NCBI GenBank assembly: GCA_902539825.1
Contig: CACBMH010000004.1
Location: 1-61,466, forward strand
DNA from: an uncultured Alphaproteobacteria bacterium
Lineage (GTDB): Bacteria > Pseudomonadota > Alphaproteobacteria > HIMB59 > GCA-002718135
Direction: 5' to 3'
DNA length: 61,466 nucleotides
In this document: in pieces, positions 19,829 through 31,222 of the stretch
Layout of the letters: each line of letters begins with the position of its first letter
Numbering within the stretch: position 1 is the stretch's first letter
Position numbers and translations under genes: made by a program
Notes under the pieces: model-generated
What the model was told of the DNA's origin: nothing
What the model saw: only the letters and a program-made list of their open reading frames with translations
Database searches by the model: none

Positions 19829-21114
19829 TTTCAGATTTGTTTACTAAAGGAATTAAAGAAGCAGACCCAGAGGTTTATGGGACTCTAAGCCGTGAACTAG
19901 AAAGACAGCAAAACCAAATAGAGTTGATAGCATCTGAAAATATTGCTTCAAGATCAATTTTAAATGCTCAAGGCTCTGTCATGACAAATAAATATGCAGA
20001 AGGTTATCCTGGTAAACGATATTATGGTGGGTGTGAATTTGTTGATCAAGCTGAAGAGATTGCTCTAGAAAGAGTTAAAAAACTTTTTAATTGTAAATTT
20101 GCAAATCTACAACCGCATAGTGGAGCTCAGGCAAACCAAGCAGTCTTTCTAGCGTTACTTCAACCACATGATACTATTTTAGGTATGTCTCTTGCATCAG
20201 GCGGTCACTTAACTCATGGAGCAAAACCTAATCTATCTGGTAAATGGTTTAATGCTGTTCAATACGGTGTAAAAAAAGATGGCAATGATAAAGATTTAAT
20301 TGATTATGATGAAGTTGAAGCTTTAGCTTTAGAGCATAAACCAAAAATGATAATAGCGGGAGCATCCGCTTATCCTAGGACAATAGATTGGAAAAAATTT
20401 AGAGAAATAGCTGATAAAGTAGGAGCATATTTTTTAGTTGATATGGCTCACTATTCTGGTTTGGTTGCTGGTAAACAATATCCAAATCCGATTGAGCATG
20501 CCCATGTAGTAACTTCAACAACTCACAAAACTTTAAGAGGCGCAAGAAGTGCAATGATTTTAACTAATCATGAAGATTTATATAAAAAAATTAATTCTGC
20601 TGTTTTCCCCGGATTACAAGGTGGTCCACTAATGCATGTAATTGCAGCTAGAGCTGTCTGCTTTGGTGAAGCACTTAAACCTGAATTCGAAGAATATATT
20701 AAAAACGTAATTGCTAGTGCCAAAGTTATGGCAAAAACTTTAGTTGATAGAGGATTTAGAATTGTAACTGGGGGCACAGATTCACATATAGTTTGGTTAG
20801 ACTTGACACCAAAAGGTTTAACTGGAGACAAAGCTGAAAAAATTTTAGAAGAAGTTGGATTAGCATGTAACAAAAATGCAATTCCATATGATCCTAATCC
20901 ACCAAAAATAACTAGTGGACTTAGATTTGGTACAGCAGCTGCTACGACCAGAGGTTTTAATCAGAAAGATTTTGAACAAGTTGGAAATATGATAGCTGAT
21001 ATTTTGGATAGTCTTTTACTTGAAGAAAATGAGAGAAATGTAGTTTTTAATAAAACAAGAAAAGATGTAATTGAGCTTTGCAATAAATATCCAATTTATA
21101 GTGAGGCATTTTAA
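19825..21114 (+). CDS. glyA: Serine hydroxymethyltransferase
   Basis: [53 protein letters not shown]. Confidence 0.98.
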   Translation: MISDLFTKGIKEADPEVYGTLSRELERQQNQIELIASENIASRSILNAQGSVMTNKYAEGYPGKRYYGGCEFVDQAEEIALERVKKLFNCKFANLQPHSGAQANQAVFLALLQPHDTILGMSLASGGHLTHGAKPNLSGKWFNAVQYGVKKDGNDKDLIDYDEVEALALEHKPKMIIAGASAYPRTIDWKKFREIADKVGAYFLVDMAHYSGLVAGKQYPNPIEHAHVVTSTTHKTLRGARSAMILTNHEDLYKKINSAVFPGLQGGPLMHVIAARAVCFGEALKPEFEEYIKNVIASAKVMAKTLVDRGFRIVTGGTDSHIVWLDLTPKGLTGDKAEKILEEVGLACNKNAIPYDPNPPKITSGLRFGTAAATTRGFNQKDFEQVGNMIADILDSLLLEENERNVVFNKTRKDVIELCNKYPIYSEAF

Positions 21115-21567
21115 ATGAGATGCCCCTTCTGTAGTAATGAAGATACACAAGTAAAAGACTCAAGACCTACAGAAGATAATACAGCAATTAGAAGAAGAAG
21201 AGTTTGTGATGCTTGCGGCTCTAGATTTACAACTTTTGAGAGAATTCAGCTAAGAGATTTGGTCGTAATGAAAAGTAACGGTCAAAAAGAAAATTTTGAT
21301 AGAGATAAAATGTATAGATCTCTCTCTTTAGCTTTAAGAAAAAGAAATGTTGATAATGAAAAAATTGAAAAAATTGTTAATGCTATTGTAAGAAAATTAG
21401 AAAACTCAGGAGAAACTGATATAAAATCTAATATTATCGGTCAGTACATTATGGAAGCTTTAATGCATTTAGATCAGGTAGCATACGTCAGATTTGCATC
21501 TGTTTACAAAAATTTTAGAGAAGCAAAAGATTTTGAAGATTTCTTAGGTAATTTAGAAGATAAATAA
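21115..21567 (+). CDS. nrdR: Transcriptional repressor NrdR
   Basis: [43 protein letters not shown]. Confidence 0.98.
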   Translation: MRCPFCSNEDTQVKDSRPTEDNTAIRRRRVCDACGSRFTTFERIQLRDLVVMKSNGQKENFDRDKMYRSLSLALRKRNVDNEKIEKIVNAIVRKLENSGETDIKSNIIGQYIMEALMHLDQVAYVRFASVYKNFREAKDFEDFLGNLEDK

Positions 21568-21573
21568 TTTTTA

Positions 21574-22656
21574 GTGTCTCAACAAAATGTAAAGATGATT
21601 AATTTAGCTCATGATATTGCTAAAAAAAAATTTGGAAAAACTTTCCCTAACCCCACAGTGGGCTGTGTAATAGCAAAAAATTCAAAAATAATCTCTAAAG
21701 CTGTAACGAATAAATCTGGAAGGCCTCATGCCGAAGAAATAGCTCTAGCTAAAGCTGGTCATAAAGCTAAAGGAGCTTCAATGTATGTTACTTTAGAACC
21801 ATGTTTTCATAGTTCAAAAGATGGATCATGCACAGATCAAATATTAAGATCAGGAATTAAAGAAATATTTATATCTGCGGCTGATCCAGATGTTAGAACT
21901 AATTATAAAAGTATTAAAAAGTTAAAAAAAAATAATGTAATTGTAAATGTAGGTTTAGAAAAGAATAGAACATATAATTTAAATAAATTTTTTTTTAAAA
22001 GTGTTTTAAAGAAAAAACCATTTACAAAAGTTAAAATTGCAACTTCTGCAGATGAAAAAATTGCATGGCATGATTATAAAAGTAAATGGATATCTAATAA
22101 ATCAAGCAGAGAATATGCGCATAAGTTAAGATCAATGAGTCAAGCTATTTTAACTACTTCAAAAACTGTATTAAAAGATGATCCAAGATTAACTATAAGA
22201 TTAAAAAAAACTTTAGAGCAACATATTCCAATAATAATAATTGATAATAATCTAAAAATACCAATGAAATCAAAAATATTAAAAGATATATCTAAAAAAA
22301 GAATTATTATTTTTACATCTAAAAAAAATAAAAAATCTGAAAATTTAATTAAATTAGGATGTGAAATTATATTTTGTAAATTAAATAAAAACAAAAAACT
22401 AAATTTAAAAAATATTTTTAGTAAAATATACTCATTAAAAATATCAGATTTATTAGTTGAAGCAGGGGGTATTTTTTTTACAGAATTGTTAAATAAAAAT
22501 TTAGTGGATGAAATTCATTTATTTAAATCCAAAATTATTATAGGAAAACATGGTAAGCCAGCAATTGTTGGAAAAAAACTTAGTCAATTAAATTTATTTT
22601 TAAATGAAAGAAAAAAATTCAAAGACGATATATATGCGAACTACCAGGTGAATTAA
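21574..22656 (+). CDS. ribD: Bifunctional riboflavin deaminase/reductase RibD (GTG start)
   Basis: TFPNPTVGCVIAKN; GRPHAEEIAL; YVTLEPCFH; C-terminal reductase domain. Confidence 0.95.
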   Translation: MSQQNVKMINLAHDIAKKKFGKTFPNPTVGCVIAKNSKIISKAVTNKSGRPHAEEIALAKAGHKAKGASMYVTLEPCFHSSKDGSCTDQILRSGIKEIFISAADPDVRTNYKSIKKLKKNNVIVNVGLEKNRTYNLNKFFFKSVLKKKPFTKVKIATSADEKIAWHDYKSKWISNKSSREYAHKLRSMSQAILTTSKTVLKDDPRLTIRLKKTLEQHIPIIIIDNNLKIPMKSKILKDISKKRIIIFTSKKNKKSENLIKLGCEIIFCKLNKNKKLNLKNIFSKIYSLKISDLLVEAGGIFFTELLNKNLVDEIHLFKSKIIIGKHGKPAIVGKKLSQLNLFLNERKKFKDDIYANYQVN

Positions 22657-23246
22657 TGTTTACAGGTATTATTCAAGATTTAGGAACAATAAAAAACAAA
22701 GATGTGGGACTTTACCAAATATCTACGAATCTTGATTTGAGTAATTGTAAGGAAGGTTCTTCAATTTCTTGTAATGGAGTGTGTCTTACAGCAAAGAATA
22801 TAACTCCATCAAACAACAAATCATTTAGCTTTGATGTGAACATAGGAGAAGAAACCTTGCTAAGAACAAATCTAGCTAATTCTATTTTAAAAAATGAAAA
22901 AATTAATTTAGAAAAATCTCTTTTGATAGGTGATGAAATCAGTGGTCACTTTGTTTATGGTCATGTTGACACCACAACTGTCGTTAGTGAAATTTTAGAA
23001 CTTGAAAATAGTTGGGAATATCATTTTGAAAAAAAATTTAATAAAAATAATAGATTTATTGTTGAAAAGGGATCTATTTCAATAAATGGTATTTCTTTAA
23101 CAGTAGCAAAAGTAGAAAACAATACTTTTATGATTTCTGTAATAGACCATACATTTAATCATACTAATTTAAAATATTTACAAAAAAGTGATCAAGTAAA
23201 TATTGAATTTGATTATCTTGCGCGCTTTATACTTAACAATGAATAA
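22656..23246 (+). CDS. ribE: Riboflavin synthase subunit alpha
   Basis: MFTGIIQDLGTI; GSSISCNGVCLTAKN; GHFVYGHVD; KGSISINGISLTVA. Confidence 0.97.
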   Translation: MFTGIIQDLGTIKNKDVGLYQISTNLDLSNCKEGSSISCNGVCLTAKNITPSNNKSFSFDVNIGEETLLRTNLANSILKNEKINLEKSLLIGDEISGHFVYGHVDTTTVVSEILELENSWEYHFEKKFNKNNRFIVEKGSISINGISLTVAKVENNTFMISVIDHTFNHTNLKYLQKSDQVNIEFDYLARFILNNE

Positions 23247-24342
23247 AGATAACATTGAAGAAAGTTTATCTTCTATTGAAGAAATCATAGAAGATGCAAG
23301 AAGTGGTAAAATGTATATTCTTGTCGATGATCCCGATAGAGAAAATGAAGGTGATTTAATCATTCCTGCTCAATATGCTAGCCCTCAAACTATTAATTTT
23401 ATGGCAAAGCATGGAAGGGGATTAATTTGTTTAGCATTAACTAAGGATAGAATAGAAGAATTGGAACTCCCCTTAATGAACCCAAGTAATATAAAGAATG
23501 ATTTAACTGCTTTTACTGTTTCGATTGAGGCAAAAGAAGGAGTGACAACCGGAATATCTGCAGCTGATAGAGCTCATACAATATCAGTAGCTGTGAATAA
23601 TAATAAAAACAAGAATGATCTTGTTTATCCTGGTCACGTTTTTCCTCTTATGGCATGGGATGGGGGCGTATTAGTACGTGCTGGTCATACAGAGGCAGCA
23701 GTTGACATATCAAAACTTGCAAATCTAAATCCTTCTGGCGTTATTTGTGAAATTATGAGCGAAGATGGATCTATGGCGAGATTACCAGAAATTATCGAGT
23801 TTGCAAAATTACATAATTTGAAAGTAGGAACGGTTAGTGATTTAATTAAGTTTAGGCTTAAAAAAACTAAAATTGTCGAACAGATCTCCGAAAGACCATT
23901 TGAAAGTGAGATGGGGTCACAATTGACTCTAAAAGTTTTTCAAAATACTATTTCCGGTGAAAAGCATTACGCTCTAGTAAAAAATCTAAGTAATGTAAAT
24001 GAAGCTGTACTTGTTAGAATGCACAGATTGGATGTAACAAAGGATATATTTGAAGAAAAAAATATTTTTGGAAGTGAAATTAAGTCTGCCTTTAAACTTA
24101 TAGAGAAGAATGGATCAGGAGCTATAGTTTTAATAAATAGTGACATGTCACCAAACATACTAAAAGCTTTTAATAAAAGAAAAAGATCAAAAAATAAATT
24201 AGAACTAAGAGAATATGGTGTAGGTGCTCAGATTTTATCATTACTTCAAATAAATAAAATTATATTATTAACAAACACTAAGAAAAGAATTATTGCCTTG
24301 GATGGATTTAATATTGAAATAGTCGATCAGAGAAAAATATGA
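23239..24342 (+). CDS. ribB: 3,4-dihydroxy-2-butanone-4-phosphate synthase with degenerate RibA-like C-terminal domain
   Basis: VDDPDRENEGDLIIPAQ; FAKLHNLKVGTVSDLI; ATG 23239; C-terminal half lacks the GTP cyclohydrolase II Cys residues. Confidence 0.93.
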   Translation: MNKDNIEESLSSIEEIIEDARSGKMYILVDDPDRENEGDLIIPAQYASPQTINFMAKHGRGLICLALTKDRIEELELPLMNPSNIKNDLTAFTVSIEAKEGVTTGISAADRAHTISVAVNNNKNKNDLVYPGHVFPLMAWDGGVLVRAGHTEAAVDISKLANLNPSGVICEIMSEDGSMARLPEIIEFAKLHNLKVGTVSDLIKFRLKKTKIVEQISERPFESEMGSQLTLKVFQNTISGEKHYALVKNLSNVNEAVLVRMHRLDVTKDIFEEKNIFGSEIKSAFKLIEKNGSGAIVLINSDMSPNILKAFNKRKRSKNKLELREYGVGAQILSLLQINKIILLTNTKKRIIALDGFNIEIVDQRKI

Positions 24343-24740
24343 AAAATAGAATTCTAATAGTTTCAGCAAATTATTATAAAGAAATATCAAAAAATCTTGA
24401 GTTGGGTGCAATCAATGCACTTAAAGAGAATGGTTTTGAATACGAAGTTATTAATGCACCGGGTTGTTTCGAAATTCCTTACCTAATTAAAAAAAATATT
24501 AGTAATTTTAAAGGATTTATTTCTTTAGGATGTATAATTAAGGGTGACACATATCACTTCGAAGTTATCGCTAATGAAACTTCTAGAAAAATTATTGATT
24601 TATCAGTTGATTTTAATGTTCCAATTGGATTTGGTGTCTTAACATGTTACGATTTAGAGCAAGCAATAATAAGAAGTGATGTTTATCAAAAAAATAAAGG
24701 TCAAGAAGCTGCATTAGCTTGCATAGAGTTATTGAAATAA
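24339..24740 (+). CDS. ribH: 6,7-dimethyl-8-ribityllumazine synthase
   Basis: NAPGCFEIPYLIKK; SLGCIIKGDTYHFEVIANETSRKIIDLS. Confidence 0.96.
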   Translation: MKNRILIVSANYYKEISKNLELGAINALKENGFEYEVINAPGCFEIPYLIKKNISNFKGFISLGCIIKGDTYHFEVIANETSRKIIDLSVDFNVPIGFGVLTCYDLEQAIIRSDVYQKNKGQEAALACIELLK

Positions 24741-24743
24741 AAA

Positions 24744-25214
24744 ATGCAAAATTATATCAAGTCACAAACAAGACTTGCATTTGTTCAATATATTTTTCAG
24801 AATGAATTCTTAAATGCAGATTCTTTAGAAAGCATTGATGATTTTCAAAAGCATTTTTATAATACTAATATTGCTATAATTGAGGAGAAAAAAGAAATTA
24901 AACTCAAATTTAATAAAAATTTTTTAAATAGACTTTTTTCTAGTTTTAAAATCAATATTGATAAAAAAAATATTACAGAGGATTTAAATGCTTTTATCGA
25001 TATCAATCGTAGATTTGAAAAATGGGATAATATTTTAAAATCAATAATATTTGCAATAATTGCAGAATTATTAATTACTGAAAAAAATAAATTTAAAATT
25101 GTTTTTAATGATTACTTAAATATTAGTAAAAGTCTTGTTTCTCAAAAAGAAACTAATTTAATTAATGCTGTAATTCAAAAATATATAGATAAAAATGAAA
25201 TTATTAAAAAGTAA
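24744..25214 (+). CDS. nusB: Transcription antitermination factor NusB
   Basis: RLAFVQYIFQNEF; divergent, but position after ribH and C-terminal NDYLNISKSLVSQKETNLINAVIQK fit NusB. Confidence 0.8.
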   Translation: MQNYIKSQTRLAFVQYIFQNEFLNADSLESIDDFQKHFYNTNIAIIEEKKEIKLKFNKNFLNRLFSSFKINIDKKNITEDLNAFIDINRRFEKWDNILKSIIFAIIAELLITEKNKFKIVFNDYLNISKSLVSQKETNLINAVIQKYIDKNEIIKK

Positions 25215-26175
25215 TTTATCTGAAAAATTAATAATTAATAAATATTTAAAAAAATTAAATTTTAAAAATAAGGGAACATTTGATTTTGAAAATGATGGAG
25301 CATATTTAGACTTTAACAATAAAAATTATAAACTAACTGTTACAACTGACAGTATTTCTGAGAATATAGATTTTTTCTCTAATGATGATCCTAAATCAAT
25401 AGCCCAAAAAATTACAACTGTAAATTTATCTGATATTTTTGCTATGGGAGCCTTACCCCATTCTTATCTTTTGAATTTATATTTACCAAATCATATTAAT
25501 GAAAATTGGTTAAATTTATTTTCAAATCAATTAAAGAAAATACAAAATAAATATGGATTTTATCTTTTGGGAGGTGATTTATCAAAATCAAATAAACTTA
25601 TTGTTTCTGCAACTTTTTTTGGTTCTATAAAAAAGAAATTAGAATTATTTCAAAATAAATTTGATTTAAACGATGATATTTTGGTAACAGGTAATATTGG
25701 TGAGTCAAAGATTGGTTTAGAAATTTTAAAAAAAAATAATTCATTAAGTATAAATTTAAACCAATATTTTATTAAAAAATATTTATATCCCACACCTTGT
25801 AAACTTGGACCATTGATTGCAAATTATGTTAATTCAATGAAAGATATTTCTGATGGCCTTATTGGAGATTTAATTGATATGTTAAATGATAAATATGGTG
25901 CATTGATTAATGTAAATAAAATTCCATTAAGTGTTAAAACAAAAAAAATTCTTAACAATAAAAATAATTTTAGATTAGAAGATCTTTTAAATGCTGGTGA
26001 TGATTACGGACTGATAATTATATCTAGTAAAAAAAATAGAAATAAAATTTTTAATATTGCTAATAAAAATAATATTAATGTTACTTTAATAGGGAAAATA
26101 ATAAGTGAAAAAGGAATTCATTTCGATTCACATTTAAATATAAAGAATATCAAGAAATTTGATCATTTCTTCTAA
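25195..26175 (+). CDS. thiL: Thiamine-monophosphate kinase
   Basis: TTDSISENIDFFSNDDPKSIAQKITTVNLSDIFAMGALPHSYLLNLYLP; GGDLSKSNKLIVSATFFG; KDISDGLIGDL. Confidence 0.92.
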   Translation: MKLLKSNLSEKLIINKYLKKLNFKNKGTFDFENDGAYLDFNNKNYKLTVTTDSISENIDFFSNDDPKSIAQKITTVNLSDIFAMGALPHSYLLNLYLPNHINENWLNLFSNQLKKIQNKYGFYLLGGDLSKSNKLIVSATFFGSIKKKLELFQNKFDLNDDILVTGNIGESKIGLEILKKNNSLSINLNQYFIKKYLYPTPCKLGPLIANYVNSMKDISDGLIGDLIDMLNDKYGALINVNKIPLSVKTKKILNNKNNFRLEDLLNAGDDYGLIIISSKKNRNKIFNIANKNNINVTLIGKIISEKGIHFDSHLNIKNIKKFDHFF

Positions 26176-26232
26176 AAACTTGATTTTTTCAATAGTTTCT
26201 GACATATCAGCCAAAATTTTAAGGAGTTTTCA

Positions 26233-28338
26233 ATGACAACACTGCAGGTATTAATTGTTTTATGCGGTCTAGCAGCCGTACTATATGGTCTAGTAACATC
26301 TAGGCAAATTTTATCACTTGGTTCTGGAAATGATAAAATGCAAGAAATTGCTGGCGCAATTCAAGAAGGTGCTAGAGCTTATTTAAACAGACAGTACATG
26401 ACAATAGCAATTGTAGGGGTTGTTATTTTTGCTCTTATTTGGATAGTTTTTGATTTGGCATCTGGAATTGGCTTTTTGATTGGAGCATTTTTTTCTGGTG
26501 CTGCAGGTTATGTTGGAATGAATATATCGGTTAGATCTAATGTTCGTACAACTCATGCTGCAAGTAATAGCTTAGCTGAAGGTTTATCAGTATCATTTAA
26601 AGCAGGTGCTGTAACTGGAATGCTAGTTGCAGGATTTGCACTTCTTTCTATTGCAATTTTTTATTTTGTTTTGCATAACTCTGGTTCATTTCCGGGGAGA
26701 GAGATTGTTGCTCCTTTAGTATCGCTTGGATTTGGAGCATCATTAATTTCAATTTTTGCAAGACTAGGTGGAGGTATTTTTACCAAGGGTGCAGATGTTG
26801 GAGCAGATTTGGTTGGAAAAGTTGAAGCTGGTATTCCTGAAGATGACCCAAGAAATCCTGCTGTTATTGCAGACAATGTTGGTGATAATGTCGGTGATTG
26901 CGCAGGTATGGCTGCAGATCTTTTTGAAACTTATGTTGTAACAGTAGTAGCTACAATGGTCCTGGCATCAATATTTTTCATAGAAAATTCTTATACAATG
27001 ATGATTTTTCCTCTAGCTATTGCAGGAGTTTGTGCATTAACAAGTATAATTGGCACTTATTTTGTTAGACTTGGTAAAAATAACAATATTATGGCTGCAC
27101 TTTATAGAGGATTTGCAGTATCGGCTATTTTATCTGCAGTTTTATTATATTTTGTTACAGATTATATAGTTGGTTTAAATAATGTTTTAGTTGTTGAAGG
27201 TACATCTACTCAATTTACAGGAATGTCACTTTTTATTTGTGGCTTACTTGGATTGATAATTACAGGATTAATAATTTGGGTAACTGAATATTATACAGGT
27301 ACTAATTATAGACCTGTTCAAAGTATCGCTCAATCATCAACAACCGGTCATGGTACAAATGTAATACAAGGTCTTGCAATAAGTTTAGAAGCAACTGCTT
27401 TACCAGCTTTAATTATTGTAGCAGGAATAATTTCAACATATTCACTTGCAGGTTTATTTGGTATTGCGATTGCGGTTACGACTATGTTAGCTTTAGCAGG
27501 AATGGTTGTTGCATTAGATGCGTATGGACCTGTAACTGATAATGCTGGCGGCATTGCAGAGATGTCAAATTTAGATGAAAATGTAAGAAAGACAACTGAT
27601 GCGCTTGATGCTGTTGGTAACACAACTAAAGCTGTAACCAAGGGGTATGCAATAGGATCAGCAGGATTAGGTGCTCTTGTTTTATTTGCAGCTTATACTG
27701 AAGATCTTGATCATTTTGCGAAAGATCCAAGTAGTCCTTTATATGGAATAGAAGTTTCATTTGATCTATCCAATCCTTATGTGGTTGTTGGTTTATTGCT
27801 AGGTGGGTTATTACCTTTCTTGTTTGGAGCCCTAAGTATGACTGCTGTTGGAAGAGCAGCTGGTTCAGTTGTATTAGAGGTTAGAAGACAGTTTAAAGAA
27901 ATTCCAGGTATAATGGAAGGTAAAGGAAAGCCTGAATACGGAACATGTGTTGATATTCTAACTAAATCTGCAATTAAGGAAATGATTATACCATCAATGC
28001 TACCTGTATTATCACCTGTTGTTGTCTATTTTGTTATATTATTAATAGCAGGACAAGCAGCAGCTTTATCATGTTTAGGAGCATTATTACTTGGTGTTAT
28101 TATAACTGGTTTATTTGTTGCAATTAGCATGACTGCAGGTGGTGGTGCTTGGGATAATGCAAAAAAATATATTGAAGATGGTAATCATGGAGGTAAAGGA
28201 AGTGAAGCGCATAAAGCAGCTGTAACAGGTGACACTGTAGGTGATCCTTATAAAGATACTGCTGGACCGGCAGTTAACCCAATGATTAAAATTACTAATA
28301 TTGTTGCATTATTACTTTTAGCCGCAATATCATTATAA
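26233..28338 (+). CDS. hppA: Membrane-bound proton-translocating pyrophosphatase
   Basis: [75 protein letters not shown]. Confidence 0.98.
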   Translation: MTTLQVLIVLCGLAAVLYGLVTSRQILSLGSGNDKMQEIAGAIQEGARAYLNRQYMTIAIVGVVIFALIWIVFDLASGIGFLIGAFFSGAAGYVGMNISVRSNVRTTHAASNSLAEGLSVSFKAGAVTGMLVAGFALLSIAIFYFVLHNSGSFPGREIVAPLVSLGFGASLISIFARLGGGIFTKGADVGADLVGKVEAGIPEDDPRNPAVIADNVGDNVGDCAGMAADLFETYVVTVVATMVLASIFFIENSYTMMIFPLAIAGVCALTSIIGTYFVRLGKNNNIMAALYRGFAVSAILSAVLLYFVTDYIVGLNNVLVVEGTSTQFTGMSLFICGLLGLIITGLIIWVTEYYTGTNYRPVQSIAQSSTTGHGTNVIQGLAISLEATALPALIIVAGIISTYSLAGLFGIAIAVTTMLALAGMVVALDAYGPVTDNAGGIAEMSNLDENVRKTTDALDAVGNTTKAVTKGYAIGSAGLGALVLFAAYTEDLDHFAKDPSSPLYGIEVSFDLSNPYVVVGLLLGGLLPFLFGALSMTAVGRAAGSVVLEVRRQFKEIPGIMEGKGKPEYGTCVDILTKSAIKEMIIPSMLPVLSPVVVYFVILLIAGQAAALSCLGALLLGVIITGLFVAISMTAGGGAWDNAKKYIEDGNHGGKGSEAHKAAVTGDTVGDPYKDTAGPAVNPMIKITNIVALLLLAAISL

Positions 28339-28340
28339 AA

Positions 28341-28769
28341 TTAAGGAGTAGTTGGTAATTCTTGTTGAGTTCCAACTCCTCCAAATATTTTCTCTAGCAG
28401 TCCTCTTTTAACTATTTCATTAGATGTCTTGTCATCAGAAAATTTAATATTTTTTATATCCTTAGTATTAAAAACTTTAGTATCAATTATTGTATCATTG
28501 TTATCTAATTTAAATACAAAAACATAGCTGTATTTTATTTCTTTTTTAAGTATTGATTTTTTTTCACTTACTTCAGAAAAATAAAAAAATTTATTTTCTA
28601 TTGGATCTACATAACTTGGGTGTCCAAGTTTGATTATTAAATTTTCTTTATTTTTAAAATTTATATTTTCAATATCCTTTTGATTTAAAATTTTACCAGA
28701 ATGTGTAGTTTTAATAGAACAATTTGCTAAAATAAAAAAAATACATATATAAATAACTATCTTATTCAT
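28341..28769 (-). CDS. bamE: Outer membrane assembly protein BamE-like lipoprotein
   Basis: Lipobox FFILANCSIK; KENLIIKLGHPSYVDPIENKFFYFSEV typical of SmpA/OmlA. Confidence 0.8.
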   Translation of the reverse strand: MNKIVIYICIFFILANCSIKTTHSGKILNQKDIENINFKNKENLIIKLGHPSYVDPIENKFFYFSEVSEKKSILKKEIKYSYVFVFKLDNNDTIIDTKVFNTKDIKNIKFSDDKTSNEIVKRGLLEKIFGGVGTQQELPTTP

Positions 28770-28772
28770 TAA

Positions 28773-29264
28773 ATGATATTACAATACTTAAAAAAAAAAG
28801 AAAATAAAGAGCAAATAATTGCTTATCATCAATATGAAAAAATCTTATCTGAAAGTAAAAAATTTTTAAATGATAATAACTTCTTTAAAATAAAAGATTA
28901 TAAATCATCTTTTGAAATTGTTTCTATTTTTTTAATTATGTTCATTCGTAAAAATTTATCAGGAGATAATAAAAAGCTTTTTTTTAAAGTTAATGATGAA
29001 TTAGTATCATTATTTATATCAGATCTTGATGAATCTTTGAGACAAAAAGGAATTGGAGATATGTCAATCGGAAAATATGTTAAATCTTATGTAAAAAAAT
29101 TTTATTTTAGAATAAGTAAATTTCCTGATGACAATAATCTTTATAAAAATGAATCTTTTATCGAATATTTAAAAATAACAGATTTAATTAAAAATGATGA
29201 TTATGTTGATGTTTCCAGAAAATTTAATGATAAATTTACTTATTTCATAAATTATGACAAATAA
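28773..29264 (+). CDS. Ubiquinol-cytochrome c chaperone family protein (CBP3-like)
   Basis: ISDLDESLRQKGIGDMSIGKYVKSYVKKFYFR motif. Confidence 0.8.
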   Translation: MILQYLKKKENKEQIIAYHQYEKILSESKKFLNDNNFFKIKDYKSSFEIVSIFLIMFIRKNLSGDNKKLFFKVNDELVSLFISDLDESLRQKGIGDMSIGKYVKSYVKKFYFRISKFPDDNNLYKNESFIEYLKITDLIKNDDYVDVSRKFNDKFTYFINYDK

Positions 29265-29334
29265 TTAATAAATTTTTACTAAAAATGAAGTAGATTTGTC
29301 TTGAATTAATTTTAAAAACTAATAATTGGAAAAA

Positions 29335-29526
29335 ATGGCTGTTCCTAAAAGAAAAACAAGTGTTTCAAAAAGAAATATGAGAAGATCTCACGACTCTTTA
29401 AAAAAAATAAATGTAATTTTAGATAAAAATTCAGGAGAGCCAAGATTATCTCATAAGATTGATCCATCTACCGGAATGTATAACGGTCGAGAAATTTTTA
29501 AAAAGAAAACAAAAGAAAATAATTAA
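29335..29526 (+). CDS. rpmF: 50S ribosomal protein L32
   Basis: [22 protein letters not shown]; start refined to ATG 29335. Confidence 0.97.
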   Translation: MAVPKRKTSVSKRNMRRSHDSLKKINVILDKNSGEPRLSHKIDPSTGMYNGREIFKKKTKENN

Positions 29527-29530
29527 AACT

Positions 29531-30544
29531 ATGTCTGAAAGGCAAGTGGTAATTGCCATAGATGCAATGGGTGGAGAGAATAGCCCCTATAAGGTCCTAA
29601 AAGGAGTTGAAATTTTTCTCCGAAATGAAAAAAAAACAAAAATTATATTTTTTGGAGATGAGGTATTAATTAATCAAAACATAAAAAATAATAATTTAAA
29701 TATATTCAACTTTGAAATCATTAATACCACTGAAACCATTTCAGATGAAGATAGTGTAAATACTATTTTAAGATCAAAAAAAAATAGTAGTATTTATAGA
29801 GGTTTAGAGTTTGCAAAAAATAATAACAACTCTGGTTTTGTTTCTTCTGGAAGTACCGCTGCTATTATGGTCCTTTCAAGACTTCATATGGGAATGATAG
29901 AGGGTATTGATAGGCCTGCAATTTGCTCTTTAGTTCCAAATAAAAAAAATTACTCACTAATGTTAGATTTAGGAGCGAATGTCATTGTTAGTGGTTCAAA
30001 CCTATTTCAATTTGCTTTGATGGGTTTTTGTTATTATTCAATAATAAATCCAAATATCAAACCAAAAATAGGTATCCTTAACATCGGAACAGAAAACAAT
30101 AAGGGACTAGAATTTTTACAGGATGCTGCAGACCTCATACAATCAAGTTTTTTAAAAGATAATTTTGTGGGCTTTATAGAACCAAATAAAATTACCTCTG
30201 GAGATTGTGATATCATTGTATCTGATGGTTATACTGGAAACATAATGCTAAAATCTGCAGAAGGTATTTCGAATTTTATAACTTCAAATTTAAGAGAAAT
30301 ATTTAATAAATCATTAATTAATAAAATTTCATACAAACTCATTGAAAAAGACTTAAAAATACTAAAGGATCAAGTTAATCCAGATATGTATAATGGAGCA
30401 ACTTTAATTGGTTTAAACGGCATTTCAGTAAAAAGTCATGGTAACGCAAATCCGTTAGCATTTAGTTATGCGTTGAAACAATGTCATAATTTCATTATTA
30501 ATGATCTTAATGAGAAAATTATTAATTCTGTAAAAAATAAATAA
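29531..30544 (+). CDS. plsX: Phosphate acyltransferase PlsX
   Basis: VVIAIDAMGGENSPYKVLKGVE; SSGSTAAIMVLSRL; IVSDGYTGNIMLKSAEG; start refined to ATG 29531. Confidence 0.96.
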   Translation: MSERQVVIAIDAMGGENSPYKVLKGVEIFLRNEKKTKIIFFGDEVLINQNIKNNNLNIFNFEIINTTETISDEDSVNTILRSKKNSSIYRGLEFAKNNNNSGFVSSGSTAAIMVLSRLHMGMIEGIDRPAICSLVPNKKNYSLMLDLGANVIVSGSNLFQFALMGFCYYSIINPNIKPKIGILNIGTENNKGLEFLQDAADLIQSSFLKDNFVGFIEPNKITSGDCDIIVSDGYTGNIMLKSAEGISNFITSNLREIFNKSLINKISYKLIEKDLKILKDQVNPDMYNGATLIGLNGISVKSHGNANPLAFSYALKQCHNFIINDLNEKIINSVKNK

Positions 30545-30846
30545 TGGATAAGCACAATATATCGAGAGATGAAATTGCTGAAGCAATGAAAAATGAATTT
30601 GGCTTTAATAGGAAATTATGTTTGGACATGGTAAATGATATTATTGATATAATTATTGAAGGTCTAAAATTAGATGAAAAAGTAAAAATACATAATTTTG
30701 GAACATTTAAAATGAATAACAAAAGAAGTAGAATTGGTAGGAATCCAAAAACAAAGGAAGAATATAAAATTTCTAGTAGAAACGTAATAACCTTTAAGGC
30801 TAGCAAGATTTTATTAAAATATATTAATGATAAAATTAGTGACTAA
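30544..30846 (+). CDS. ihfA: Integration host factor alpha / HU family protein
   Basis: VKIHNFGTFKMNNKRSRIGRNPKTKEEYKISSRNVITFKASKILL. Confidence 0.93.
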   Translation: MDKHNISRDEIAEAMKNEFGFNRKLCLDMVNDIIDIIIEGLKLDEKVKIHNFGTFKMNNKRSRIGRNPKTKEEYKISSRNVITFKASKILLKYINDKISD

Positions 30847-31222
30847 TAAAAAATATTTAAATATCTCAGAAGTATCTAAAATGCTTCAGATAGAAGAACA
30901 TAAAATTAGATATTGGGATTCTATTGATCCTAAAACTCATAAATATAGGGTTGAGGGAATATCTACTAAGAGTAAAGGTGGGACCAGGTATTTTAATAAA
31001 GAAAATATAAAGAAGTTAAAAACACTCAAAAATATCCTCTACGATGGTGAAAAATACAATTACTCTATTAAGTTGGCAGACAAAATCTTATCTTCCAATA
31101 TTAGTAAAAATCCACAAATAGATAGAAATAATTTAGAATATCAATCTCTAAATAATGATGAAAAAATTGAACAGATTCTTAATAAAATGAGACTTTTGTT
31201 GAAAAACAATAAAGATAATTAA
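30827..31222 (+). CDS. MerR family transcriptional regulator
   Basis: YLNISEVSKMLQIEEHKIRYWDSIDP...STKSKGGTRYFNKENIKKLKTLKNIL; canonical position after ihfA. Confidence 0.9.
   Translation: MIKLVTNKKYLNISEVSKMLQIEEHKIRYWDSIDPKTHKYRVEGISTKSKGGTRYFNKENIKKLKTLKNILYDGEKYNYSIKLADKILSSNISKNPQIDRNNLEYQSLNNDEKIEQILNKMRLLLKNNKDN

Noticed and set aside
27348-27641. Minus-strand ORF within hppA
   Set aside because: Ala/Val-rich antisense shadow of the membrane pyrophosphatase
29459-29530. N-terminal extension of the PlsX ORF overlapping rpmF
   Set aside because: The extension is an out-of-frame reading of the L32 tail; ATG 29531 gives the normal PlsX N-terminus
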